This document shows, piece after piece, positions 7,801 to 14,215 of a DNA stretch of 31,460 nucleotides. The position numbers and the translations under genes are program-made. The notes below the pieces were generated by a model that worked only from the letters and a program-made list of their open reading frames with translations, ran no database searches and was not told where the DNA came from. Each line of letters opens with the position of its first letter. The stretch's first letter is position 1. The stretch comes from Oxalobacteraceae bacterium (GTDB taxonomy: Bacteria; Pseudomonadota; Gammaproteobacteria; Burkholderiales; Burkholderiaceae_D), in NCBI GenBank assembly GCA_027485535.1, contig JAIXQV010000121.1, positions 1 to 31,460 on the forward strand, written 5' to 3'.

Positions 7801-8621
7801 ATATCGAGGCGCTGCTCAAGCTGTCCCTGATCGATCCGCTGGAAGCGCAAGTCCTGCTGGCGCACGCGCTGAAATGCACCCGAGTTCAATTGGTGATTCG
7901 CAGCAAAGACGAACTGAAGCCGCAGCAAGTCACTGAGGTGAGCGCGCTCTTCATGCGCCGTATGCAAGGCGAGCCGATTGCTTACCTGACTGGCGAACGC
8001 GAGTTTCATGGTTTGCGTTTCGAGATCACGCCCGATGTCCTGATCCCACGACACGAGACCGAATTACTGGTCGAACTTGGCTCAGAAAAACTACCCAAAG
8101 GCGGCGCCGTGCTCGACCTCGGCACTGGCTCCGGGGCGATTGCTGTGTCGCTCGCGCATGCGCGGCGCGATGCGCGGGTGACCGCCACTGATATCAGCCA
8201 AGGCGCGCTAGCACTGGCGCGTCGTAACGCCGCAGCGCACGCCGTCGCACCTCAATTTGTGCAGAGCGATTGGTTGGAGCAGGTTGAGGGTCGATTTGAC
8301 CTGATCGTGAGCAATCCGCCGTATATCGCCGCTAGTGATCCCCATCTGATGCAGGGTGATCTGCGCTTCGAGCCGCGCTCGGCGCTGACGGATGAGGCGA
8401 ATGGCATGATGCACATCGGCACCATCATTGATGGTGCGGCGCGGCACCTCAACCCGGGGGGCTGGCTATTACTGGAACACGGCTATGATCAAGCCGCCGC
8501 TGTCAGGGCACTGCTGCAAAAGTCTGGCTGGCAGCAGGTTCAGAGCTGGAAAGACCTATCGGGCATCGAGCGCGTCAGCGGCGCACTGCTTGACGGCAAC
8601 CACCCCGGCAAACCCCTATAA
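7797..8621 (+). CDS. prmC: Release factor glutamine N5-methyltransferase PrmC
   Basis: PrmC (HemK) uses S-adenosylmethionine to methylate the glutamine of the GGQ motif of RF1 and RF2, raising termination efficiency. The 274 residues show a helical N-terminal release-factor-binding domain and a Rossmann methyltransferase. The latter has VLDLGTGSGAIAVSLA (105-120) and the substrate-binding NPPY at 173-176, diagnostic of N5-glutamine methyltransferases. The start overlaps the dsbB stop by 4 bp (ATGA). The C-terminus ends in ...NHPGKPL, with TAA lying inside a TATAAT hexamer that may serve grxD. With prfA two genes upstream, enzyme and substrate are likely co-expressed. Confidence 0.96.
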   Translation: MNIEALLKLSLIDPLEAQVLLAHALKCTRVQLVIRSKDELKPQQVTEVSALFMRRMQGEPIAYLTGEREFHGLRFEITPDVLIPRHETELLVELGSEKLPKGGAVLDLGTGSGAIAVSLAHARRDARVTATDISQGALALARRNAAAHAVAPQFVQSDWLEQVEGRFDLIVSNPPYIAASDPHLMQGDLRFEPRSALTDEANGMMHIGTIIDGAARHLNPGGWLLLEHGYDQAAAVRALLQKSGWQQVQSWKDLSGIERVSGALLDGNHPGKPL

Positions 8622-8622
8622 T
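8617..8622 (+). promoter_or_regulatory. Candidate -10 element of grxD, overlapping the prmC stop
   Basis: The hexamer TATAAT contains the TAA stop of prmC (8619-8621). TTGACG occurs at 8590-8595, but the spacing is 21 bp, longer than the preferred 16-18, so the pair is imperfect. Transcription would start near 8629, about 32 nt before the grxD ATG. Confidence 0.4.
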
Positions 8623-8660
8623 GTCGGCTCATTTGTTTCGAGCATAAGGGAATTTCGTCT

Positions 8661-8972
8661 ATGAGCGATGTACAAGCATGGATTAAGGAAACAGTGACGA
8701 CTCACCCGGTCGTACTGTTCATGAAAGGCACCGCACAATTTCCCCAGTGCGGGTTCTCGGGTCGCGCTATCGAGCTGCTGAAGTCGGTCGGCGTGGACAA
8801 CCTGGTTACCGTCAATGTGCTGGAAGATGACGAGGTTCGCCAGGGCATCAAGGATTTTTCTAACTGGCCGACCATCCCTCAGCTTTACATCAAAGGTGAA
8901 TTCGTTGGCGGCGCCGACATTCTCAATGAGATGCACCAATCCGGCGAGTTAGAAGCGCTGATCAAGGGTTGA
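8661..8972 (+). CDS. grxD: Monothiol glutaredoxin Grx4/GrxD type
   Basis: A 103-residue CGFS-type glutaredoxin. The active site Cys30 lies in PQCGFSGRA (28-36). The glutathione-contacting WPTIPQLY and the GG-D-I turn (GGADIL) follow in the expected positions. Members of this class do not act mainly as thiol reductases. They bind a glutathione-ligated [2Fe-2S] cluster, often with BolA-type partners, and deliver it to target proteins. A BolA-family gene lies elsewhere in this window (30307-30543). The ATG follows an AAGGGA box. ubiX starts 4 nt after the stop, so the two are probably co-transcribed. Confidence 0.96.
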   Translation: MSDVQAWIKETVTTHPVVLFMKGTAQFPQCGFSGRAIELLKSVGVDNLVTVNVLEDDEVRQGIKDFSNWPTIPQLYIKGEFVGGADILNEMHQSGELEALIKG

Positions 8973-8976
8973 GCAC

Positions 8977-9555
8977 TTGAGGCGCCTGATCGTCGCCATG
9001 ACCGGCGCATCAGGCGCACGCTACGGCGTGCGGCTGTTGGAATTGCTGCGAGCTACCGAAGGCATTGAGACCCATCTGATGATCTCAGATGCTGCCGCCC
9101 TCAATCTTCATCACGAGCTCGACGTCAAGCGTAAGGACATCGAGGCGCTTGCCGATCACGTCCATAGCGTACGAGACATAGGCGCGTGTGTCGCCAGTGG
9201 TTCGTTTCGTGCCGACGGCATGGTGATCGCACCCTGCTCGATGAAGACACTTGCCGCGGTGGCGCACGGGATGTGCGACAACCTGATCACTCGCGCAGCT
9301 GACGTCACCCTGAAGGAAAGGCGTCGTCTCGTACTGCTAGTGCGAGAGACACCATTTAATCTGGCCCATCTGCGCAACATGACCGCAGTCACGGAGATGG
9401 GCGGGGTCATTTTCCCGCCGCTGCCTGCGCTGTATCAGCGACCGCAATCCATCGAAGAGATGATCGACCACACGGTAGGTCGTGTGATGGACATGCTGGG
9501 CCTCCAGCAAACCCTCGCGCCCGAGTGGAACGGGCTTAAGCCCGCCCAAGCCTAG
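8977..9555 (+). CDS. ubiX: Flavin prenyltransferase UbiX
   Basis: UbiX joins a dimethylallyl group to FMN, making the prenylated flavin cofactor that the decarboxylase UbiD needs in ubiquinone synthesis. The 192-residue flavoprotein fold has the N-terminal GASGARYGVRLLE (10-22), the SFRADGMVIAPCSMKTLA segment and the RETPFNLAHLRNM stretch typical of the family. The start is TTG at 8977, giving MRRLIVAMTGASG, which aligns with the usual UbiX N-terminus. An ATG at 8998 would cut off the first beta strand. It follows grxD by 4 nt. The stop is 1 nt from the stop of the convergent gene at 9557. Confidence 0.93.
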   Translation: MRRLIVAMTGASGARYGVRLLELLRATEGIETHLMISDAAALNLHHELDVKRKDIEALADHVHSVRDIGACVASGSFRADGMVIAPCSMKTLAAVAHGMCDNLITRAADVTLKERRRLVLLVRETPFNLAHLRNMTAVTEMGGVIFPPLPALYQRPQSIEEMIDHTVGRVMDMLGLQQTLAPEWNGLKPAQA

Positions 9556-9558
9556 GCT
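9531..9558. other. Palindromes at the ubiX convergent junction
   Basis: Two perfect palindromes lie at the point where two convergent genes meet. CGGGCTTAAGCCCG is at 9531-9544 and can form a 5-bp stem with a TTAA loop. AGCCTAGGCT is at 9549-9558 and covers both stop codons. A short T-rich stretch follows on the plus strand at 9561-9567. They could act as a weak two-way terminator, but neither has a strong U-tract. Confidence 0.35.
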
Positions 9559-10129
9559 AGATTTTCTTGATCTCGATGTCCGTTGGCACTGGGTCGCCAT
9601 CCGGCACCGGTTCGGACGCTGGTGAAGCCTCAGCCCCCTGCGCCGGCTGCTCCTGACCCTCCAGCAGTACACCGACCATGCGCCCGATGGCGTCGTTGTA
9701 TCCCGCCATCGAAAATACATTGGTACGGAAATGTCCGCTCGTCAGCGGGAACGCAAAGCCCACCGACTCCGACCGTGAGAGTGCGTCGTTCAGTTGCGCA
9801 GATTCGCCAAACCAGTACAGCATGACTTCGCCGTTCGCGGTTTCCATGGGCTCACACACCGAGTCAAGGGCAACAGCGCCCACATTGGTGGTCAGCATCA
9901 TCGGATAGTTGTTTCCGGGCTCGCATGGCGTACCGTTGGCAAAGTAGTAGCGACAAACACGATTCGCGCACAGCATGCCAAACATGGCCTTGCCGTTGTC
10001 GTGGGTAGACGCCTCACCCATGCCTTCACGGAACTGTGAAGCCCAGTCGCCATGCTCAACCCTATCATCCGCGTTAGTGAGCGCGGAGACGCCAAACCCA
10101 AGCACCAGCAGCAATAACAGTTGTCGCAT
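9557..10129 (-). CDS. Secreted protein of unknown function
   Basis: I do not recognise this family. The 190-residue product begins with a clear signal peptide (MRQLLLLLVLGFGVSALTNA, cleavage likely after residue 20), so it should be periplasmic or further exported. The mature part has four cysteines (54, 59, 69, 92), enough for two disulfides, and a C-terminal half with FPLTSGHFRTNVFSMAGYNDAI (128-149). Residues about 160-185 are rich in Pro, Ala, Glu and Asp, a probable disordered tail. The overall plan of a short beta-rich Cys-containing domain faintly recalls IalB-type periplasmic proteins, but I cannot support that. ATG 10129 is chosen because it starts the signal peptide. The longer frame from 10213 adds a non-hydrophobic leader. 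Confidence 0.75.
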   Translation of the reverse strand: MRQLLLLLVLGFGVSALTNADDRVEHGDWASQFREGMGEASTHDNGKAMFGMLCANRVCRYYFANGTPCEPGNNYPMMLTTNVGAVALDSVCEPMETANGEVMLYWFGESAQLNDALSRSESVGFAFPLTSGHFRTNVFSMAGYNDAIGRMVGVLLEGQEQPAQGAEASPASEPVPDGDPVPTDIEIKKI

Positions 10130-10374
10130 TCCAACCCCACTTAATGAATGATGAGAATTTAGCACGGAGCCCGAGGCTCGGTTGTTGGCCGCCATCTCAC
10201 CGCTTGAGCACAAGCCAAGCCAAACAAACGCTTGTTATTTTTCATGCAAGTTACGACCTGGATAGCCGCGTCACAGCCGATGGCCACAAGCGCATGTTCG
10301 GCGGATGATTTTTTAATGCATCACGACTGAATTTTTCATGCCGAAACCACAAAAAATTGCCTCTCTAGTAAGGC

Positions 10375-10380
10375 TATAAT
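10375..10380 (+). promoter_or_regulatory. Candidate -10 element upstream of cstA
   Basis: A perfect TATAAT lies 170 nt before the cstA ATG. The position for a -35 hexamer falls in an A-run (10351-10356) without consensus; TTGCCT at 10357-10362 is only 12 bp away. If used, it would give a leader of about 165 nt containing the short ORF at 10404. Confidence 0.4.
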
Positions 10381-10403
10381 CTGGACGTTTTCGAAGTTCA
10401 ACC

Positions 10404-10469
10404 ATGCTTTGTGATCCCGGTCTATTTGGCCGTACGTGGAAACTCCTGCGGGTTCATCGCAAAGTGTGA
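10404..10469 (+). CDS. Possible 21-residue leader peptide upstream of cstA
   Basis: An ATG-TGA frame of 22 codons begins 24 nt after the TATAAT at 10375 and ends 81 nt before cstA. A weak GAAG box sits 7 nt before the ATG. The peptide, MLCDPGLFGRTWKLLRVHRKV, is basic at its C-terminal end and contains WKLLR. It has no signal peptide. Its stop lies inside the CRP-like palindrome. It may be a translated leader that controls cstA, a free small protein, or chance; a frame this short often occurs by chance. Confidence 0.25.
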   Translation: MLCDPGLFGRTWKLLRVHRKV

Positions 10470-10480
10470 AGCAAGCCACA
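10465..10480. promoter_or_regulatory. CRP-like palindrome upstream of cstA
   Basis: TGTGA-N6-CCACA matches the CRP consensus TGTGA-N6-TCACA at 9 of 10 positions. Its centre is about 78 bp before the cstA start codon and about 85 bp downstream of the predicted start from the 10375 promoter. It would therefore activate only a promoter closer to cstA, or repress the upstream one. CRP control of cstA is known in Escherichia coli; here it is inference. Confidence 0.35.
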
Positions 10481-10550
10481 GCTTATCGCGCGAACAAAAA
10501 TTTTGTCTGAGTGGTGCACGCTCAAGACAATCAGTTACCGGAGGTAATTC

Positions 10551-12614
10551 ATGGGATCAATCGTCAAACAGGCTGGATGGGTGCTGCTAGCTTTACTCGG
10601 CGCATTTGCGCTCGGCACTATCGCGCTAGCGCGCGGGGAAACCATCAATGCGCTGTGGATCGTGGTCGCTGCGATAGCGGTCTACATGATCGGCTTTCGC
10701 TTTTACGCGCAATTCATCGCGAACCGTGTCATGGAGCTCGATGCAAATCGCGCGACCCCGGCGATCCGGCTGAATGACGGTCTCGATTTCGTACCCACGA
10801 ACAAGCATGTGCTGTTCGGCCATCACTTCGCGGCGATCGCAGGCGCGGGCCCCTTGGTTGGACCGGTGCTGGCAGCGCAAATGGGCTACCTACCCGGCAT
10901 GCTGTGGCTGCTGGTCGGCGTGATCCTGGCCGGTGCGGTGCAAGATTTCATGATCCTGTTTGTCTCTACCCGTCGCGATGGCCGCTCCCTAGGCGACCTG
11001 GTGAAGAGTGAACTTGGCATCGTTCCGGGTGTGATCGCTCTGTTCGGTACCTTCATGATCATGACGATCTTGCTGGCAGTACTGGCGCTGATCGTGGTGA
11101 AAGCACTCGCTGAAAGTCCATGGGGTACGTTCACCGTTGCGGCAACTATCCCGATCGCGTTTTTCATGGGTATCTACAGCCGCTATATACGGCCAGGAAA
11201 AGTCGGTGAAGTTTCCATCATCGGCTTCGTGTTACTGATGGCATCAATTGTGTACGGTGGCCACATCGCTGCCGATCCTTTCTGGGGTCCGGCGTTCACC
11301 TTCAATGGTAAGCAGCTAACCGGTATGTTGCTGGTCTACGGTATCGTCGCATCGGTGCTGCCAGTCTGGTTGCTGCTGGCACCGCGTGACTATCTCTCTA
11401 CCTTCCTAAAGATCGGCGCGATTGTTGCGCTGGCCATTGGCATTCTTGTGGTCGCACCCGATCTGAAAATGCCGGCGATGACCAAGTTCATCGATGGCAC
11501 CGGGCCGGTCTGGTCGGGCACTCTGTTCCCGTTCTTGTTTATCACTATCGCCTGCGGCGCAGTATCGGGATTTCACTCGCTGATTTCATCAGGCACTACG
11601 CCCAAGCTGCTCGAAAACGAGCGTCACATGCCCTACATCGGTTACGGTGGCATGCTGATGGAATCGTTCGTCGCGATCATGGCGCTGGTCGCCGCATCGG
11701 TGATCGAGCCGGGTGTTTACTTTGCGATGAATAGCCCGGCTGCGGTTCTCGGCACAACGCCAGAAACGGCCGCTGCTGCCATCAGTCAATGGGGCTTCGT
11801 GGTAACACCTGAGATGCTCCGACAGACGGCGCAGGACGTCGGCGAAGCCACCATCATCTCGCGTACCGGTGGTGCGCCAACGCTCGCGGTTGGTATGGCC
11901 TATATTTTCTCGGAAATGGTCGGCGGCAAAGCGCTGATGGCCTTCTGGTATCACTTCGCGATCCTGTTCGAAGCCCTGTTCATCCTGACCGCAGTTGATG
12001 CCGGCACTCGTGTCGGTCGCTTCATGCTGCAAGATTTGCTGCGCACTCTGGTACCCCCTTTCCGTGCAGTGCCCGATCTGGCGTCGAATATCCTTGCTAC
12101 GCTGCTGTGTGTCGGTGCCTGGGGTTATTTCTTGTACCAGGGCGTGATAGACCCACTAGGCGGCATCAACACGCTGTGGCCACTGTTCGGCATCTCTAAC
12201 CAAATGCTGGCCACCGTTGCGCTGATTCTGGCCACGGTCGTGCTGTTCAAGATGAAGCGCGAAAGATTTGCCTGGGTCACGGTAGTGCCGACGGCTTGGC
12301 TGCTGATCTGCACCATGACTGCGGGCTATCAGAAGATCTTTCACGAGAACCCGAAGATCGGGTTCCTGGCGCATGCCGCCAAGTTTCAAACAGCTGCATC
12401 GAATGGCGAAGTATTAGCGCCCGCGAAATCGCCAGAACAAATGCAGCAAATCATTCTGAACGACTATATCGATGCAACGCTGGCGGCGATCTTTATCGCG
12501 GTGGTCTTGTCTATCCTAGTGTTTGGGATTCGCTCCTGCTTGCAAGCGCTCAGGGAGCGCGAGCCCACCACCGTGGAGGCAGCTGCAGTGCCAATCAACA
12601 CCGTGTCTGCCTGA
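10551..12614 (+). CDS. cstA: Carbon starvation protein A family transporter
   Basis: CstA proteins are inner-membrane carriers of many helices. In enteric bacteria they take up peptides or pyruvate when carbon is scarce. This 687-residue protein is the usual length. It has the family's early FGHHFAAIAGAGPLVGPVLA segment, the SGFHSLISSGTTPKLLENE stretch in the middle and at least 15 hydrophobic segments. The ATG 10551 follows a perfect GGAGG at 6 nt spacing. A YbdD/YjiX gene follows 15 nt after the stop, the usual partner, and both end at the terminator at 12835. The long leader upstream suggests complex regulation. The actual substrate cannot be read from sequence. Confidence 0.95.
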   Translation: MGSIVKQAGWVLLALLGAFALGTIALARGETINALWIVVAAIAVYMIGFRFYAQFIANRVMELDANRATPAIRLNDGLDFVPTNKHVLFGHHFAAIAGAGPLVGPVLAAQMGYLPGMLWLLVGVILAGAVQDFMILFVSTRRDGRSLGDLVKSELGIVPGVIALFGTFMIMTILLAVLALIVVKALAESPWGTFTVAATIPIAFFMGIYSRYIRPGKVGEVSIIGFVLLMASIVYGGHIAADPFWGPAFTFNGKQLTGMLLVYGIVASVLPVWLLLAPRDYLSTFLKIGAIVALAIGILVVAPDLKMPAMTKFIDGTGPVWSGTLFPFLFITIACGAVSGFHSLISSGTTPKLLENERHMPYIGYGGMLMESFVAIMALVAASVIEPGVYFAMNSPAAVLGTTPETAAAAISQWGFVVTPEMLRQTAQDVGEATIISRTGGAPTLAVGMAYIFSEMVGGKALMAFWYHFAILFEALFILTAVDAGTRVGRFMLQDLLRTLVPPFRAVPDLASNILATLLCVGAWGYFLYQGVIDPLGGINTLWPLFGISNQMLATVALILATVVLFKMKRERFAWVTVVPTAWLLICTMTAGYQKIFHENPKIGFLAHAAKFQTAASNGEVLAPAKSPEQMQQIILNDYIDATLAAIFIAVVLSILVFGIRSCLQALREREPTTVEAAAVPINTVSA

Positions 12615-12629
12615 CCTAAAGGGCCCATT

Positions 12630-12830
12630 ATGTTCAGCGAACTTGGGAAATTTGGCGCCTACCTCGGCCAGACGGCTAGGCTGATGGTCGGGCTGCCAGA
12701 TTACGACAACTACCTGAACCACATGCAGGCCAATCACCCAGACCAGACCCCGATGAGCTACGAAGAATTTTTTCGAGAGCGGCAGGAAGCACGGTATGGG
12801 GGCAACGGCAAGATTGCGCGTTGCTGCTGA
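12630..12830 (+). CDS. YbdD/YjiX family small protein
   Basis: A 66-residue protein of the YbdD/YjiX family, almost always encoded directly after cstA-type transporters. Family features visible are the GLPDYDNYLNHM segment (21-32), HPDQTPMSYEEFFRERQEARYGG (residues 36-58, shown here only in part by its key DQ, FFRERQ and RYGG) and the Cys-Cys C-terminus. It has no membrane segment or signal peptide. Recent work on enteric homologues ties these small proteins to transport by the partner carrier; that it supports CstA here is inference. It lies 15 nt after cstA and 4 nt before the terminator stem. Confidence 0.92.
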   Translation: MFSELGKFGAYLGQTARLMVGLPDYDNYLNHMQANHPDQTPMSYEEFFRERQEARYGGNGKIARCC

Positions 12831-12834
12831 AAGC

Positions 12835-12862
12835 AAAAACGCCCGGTCACCCGGGCGTTTTT
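12835..12862. terminator. Bidirectional intrinsic terminator
   Basis: AAAAACGCCCGG, a 4-nt loop TCAC and CCGGGCGTTTTT form a perfect GC stem flanked by A and T runs, so it has a U-tract when read on either strand. On plus it ends cstA-ybdD. On minus it ends the sspA-sspB-tRNA-Thr series, lying about 20 nt past the tRNA 3' end. Confidence 0.95.
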
Positions 12863-12882
12863 ACGATGTCTTTACGAAAATT

Positions 12883-12958
12883 TGGTGCCGACTGCAGGAC
12901 TCGAACCCGCCACCCCATGATTACAAATCAAGTGCTCTACCAGATGAGCTAAGCCGGC
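12883..12958 (-). tRNA. tRNA-Thr (anticodon UGU)
   Basis: A 76-nt cloverleaf on the minus strand with an encoded CCA. The acceptor arm is GCCGGCT pairing with AGTCGGC (one G-U). The D arm is GCTC/GAGC with a GG in the loop. The anticodon loop is TTTGTAA, so the anticodon is TGT (reads ACA and related Thr codons). The T arm is GCGGG-TTCGAGT-CCTGC. The anticodon stem CTTGA/TCATG has one U-U mismatch at pair 28-42. The gene lies 18 nt after sspB and shares the terminator at 12835. Confidence 0.97.
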
Positions 12959-12968
12959 AACGGCCCGG

Positions 12969-12974
12969 ATTATA
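12969..12974 (-). promoter_or_regulatory. -10 element of the tRNA-Thr gene
   Basis: On the minus strand a perfect TATAAT lies 10 nt before the mature tRNA 5' end, just after the sspB stop. It is followed by a GC-rich discriminator (CCGGGCC), as expected at stringently controlled stable-RNA promoters. The -35 region is weak (AGGCTT at 17 bp). The tRNA could also be cut from the sspB transcript. Confidence 0.5.
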
Positions 12975-12976
12975 CG

Positions 12977-13462
12977 TTATTTGATTCTAGTAAGCCTCGG
13001 ACGCCCACCATTTTTTGGCGGCGGCTCGTCGTCCCCGTGATCTGTGTCGTCGCTGGATGTCGGTGTCACTGCCGTCAGCGGCGTTGCCTTGGTTGGGGTG
13101 ACCGTGGCGCTGGGTGCGCTCGACTTTTTACTATCGCCCGCGCCATCACCCCGCTTTACCTCGAACGCCATGCCCTGCCCGTTCTCACGGGCGTAAATAG
13201 CGCTGACATTTTCTACGGGGATTTCTATCTCTCGAGATACACCACCGAATCTGGCCTTGAACATGATCAGATCGTTGTCCATCTTCAGATTACCGGTGGC
13301 CTCGAAGCTGATGTTCAGCACGATCTCACCGTTCTTCACGAACTCCATCGGGACCCGCGTGTACGCATCGACTGCGACCACAATGTAAGGCGTAAAGCCG
13401 TTATCCGTGCACCACTCATACAGCGCACGGAGTAGATAGGGCTTGGTAGAGGTTTCGCTCAT
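12977..13462 (-). CDS. sspB: ClpXP protease specificity-enhancing factor SspB
   Basis: SspB is the adaptor that binds ssrA-tagged peptides and delivers them to ClpXP for degradation. The 161-residue protein has the folded substrate-binding domain at 1-110 (TKPYLLRALYEWCTDNGFTPYI, then VVAVDAYTRVPMEFV, then FKARFGG), an acidic, Thr/Pro/Asp-rich linker (about 115-150) and a short basic C-terminal tail, GGRPRLTRIK. In this family the tail docks to ClpX. Its start lies 20 nt after the sspA stop, the usual sspA-sspB order. The stop is 18 nt before the tRNA. Confidence 0.95.
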   Translation of the reverse strand: MSETSTKPYLLRALYEWCTDNGFTPYIVVAVDAYTRVPMEFVKNGEIVLNISFEATGNLKMDNDLIMFKARFGGVSREIEIPVENVSAIYARENGQGMAFEVKRGDGAGDSKKSSAPSATVTPTKATPLTAVTPTSSDDTDHGDDEPPPKNGGRPRLTRIK

Positions 13463-13482
13463 TGCCAGTGAGGCGGCATTGG

Positions 13483-14094
13483 TTAGCGGCGCATCACCTT
13501 CTCGGAAGGCGTCAGCGCTTCAATGTAAGCCGGTCGGGAAAAGATGCGCTCAGCATACTTCAGCAAAGGCGCCGCCGTCTTCGACAAATCGATACCGTAG
13601 TAGTCTAAACGCCACAACAGCGGAGCGATCGCCACGTCCAGCATCGAGAACTCTTCACCCAGCATGTATTTGTTCTTCAAGAATAAGGGTGCCAACTGAG
13701 TCAGACGATCACGAATTTCCTGGCGTGCCTTCTCGTGGGCTTTCTCAGCCGCACGAGACTTCTCATTTTCCAGGGTATGGACGTGAACGAAGAGCTCTTT
13801 CTCGAAATTGAACAACATCAAACGAGCACGGGCGCGCATCAGCGGATCAGCTGGCATCAACTGGGGATGCGGGAACCGCTCGTCGATGTACTCATTGATG
13901 ATATTTGACTCGTACAGCACAAGCTCGCGCTCGACCAGAATCGGCACCTGACCATACGGGTTCATGGTGGAAATATCTTCCGGCTTGTTGAACAGGTCGA
14001 CGTCGCGAATCTCGAAATCCATGCCCTTCTCGAAGAGCACTAGGCGGCAACGTTGCGAGAACGGGCAGGTTGTGCCCGAGTAGAGAACCATCAT
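13483..14094 (-). CDS. sspA: Stringent starvation protein A
   Basis: SspA is a glutathione-S-transferase-fold protein that binds RNA polymerase and affects transcription in stress and stationary phase. It has no known enzyme activity. The 203 residues show a thioredoxin-like N-terminal domain (MMVLYSGTTCPFSQRCRLVL; NPYGQVPILVERELVLYES) and an all-helical GST C-terminal domain with SMLDVAIAPLLWRLDYYGI. ATG 14094 is chosen because AAGGA precedes it at 9 nt. A start at 14115 would add seven unrelated residues. It lies just after the petABC terminator and so is likely transcribed separately, with sspB. Confidence 0.95.
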   Translation of the reverse strand: MMVLYSGTTCPFSQRCRLVLFEKGMDFEIRDVDLFNKPEDISTMNPYGQVPILVERELVLYESNIINEYIDERFPHPQLMPADPLMRARARLMLFNFEKELFVHVHTLENEKSRAAEKAHEKARQEIRDRLTQLAPLFLKNKYMLGEEFSMLDVAIAPLLWRLDYYGIDLSKTAAPLLKYAERIFSRPAYIEALTPSEKVMRR

Positions 14095-14110
14095 GGTTAC
14101 TGTTCCTTGA

Positions 14111-14143
14111 AACAAAAGGGTGAGACGGCAACCGCCTCACCCT
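14111..14143 (-). terminator. Intrinsic terminator after petC
   Basis: On the minus strand AGGGTGAGGCGG, loop TTG and CCGTCTCACCCT form a 12-bp stem with one G-U pair, followed by TTTTGTTT. The G-U pair would be an A/C mismatch on the plus strand, so the minus orientation is the functional one. It ends the petABC transcript in front of sspA. Confidence 0.85.
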
Positions 14144-14215
14144 ACGTTGGGATACTCCGCACTATCCGCCACTGAATATTTCGATCAGCGGTCGCGGCGG
14201 GACGCGCGGAACTGC

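Larger units (their letters stand above)
10130..10550. other. 421-bp regulatory region upstream of cstA
   Basis: This long gap separates the unknown secreted protein (minus) from cstA (plus). It contains a -10 box (10375-10380), a possible 21-codon leader ORF (10404-10469), a CRP-like palindrome (10465-10480) and a GGAGG ribosome binding site at 10540-10544. Positions 10130-10374 show AT-rich stretches but no recognisable gene. Confidence 0.55.

Noticed and set aside
7440..8054. 204-codon open frame antisense to dsbB and prmC
   Set aside because: Covers two well-identified genes on the other strand and shows no family features.
13037..13435. 132-codon open frame antisense to sspB
   Set aside because: Shadow of sspB; no ribosome binding site or domain.
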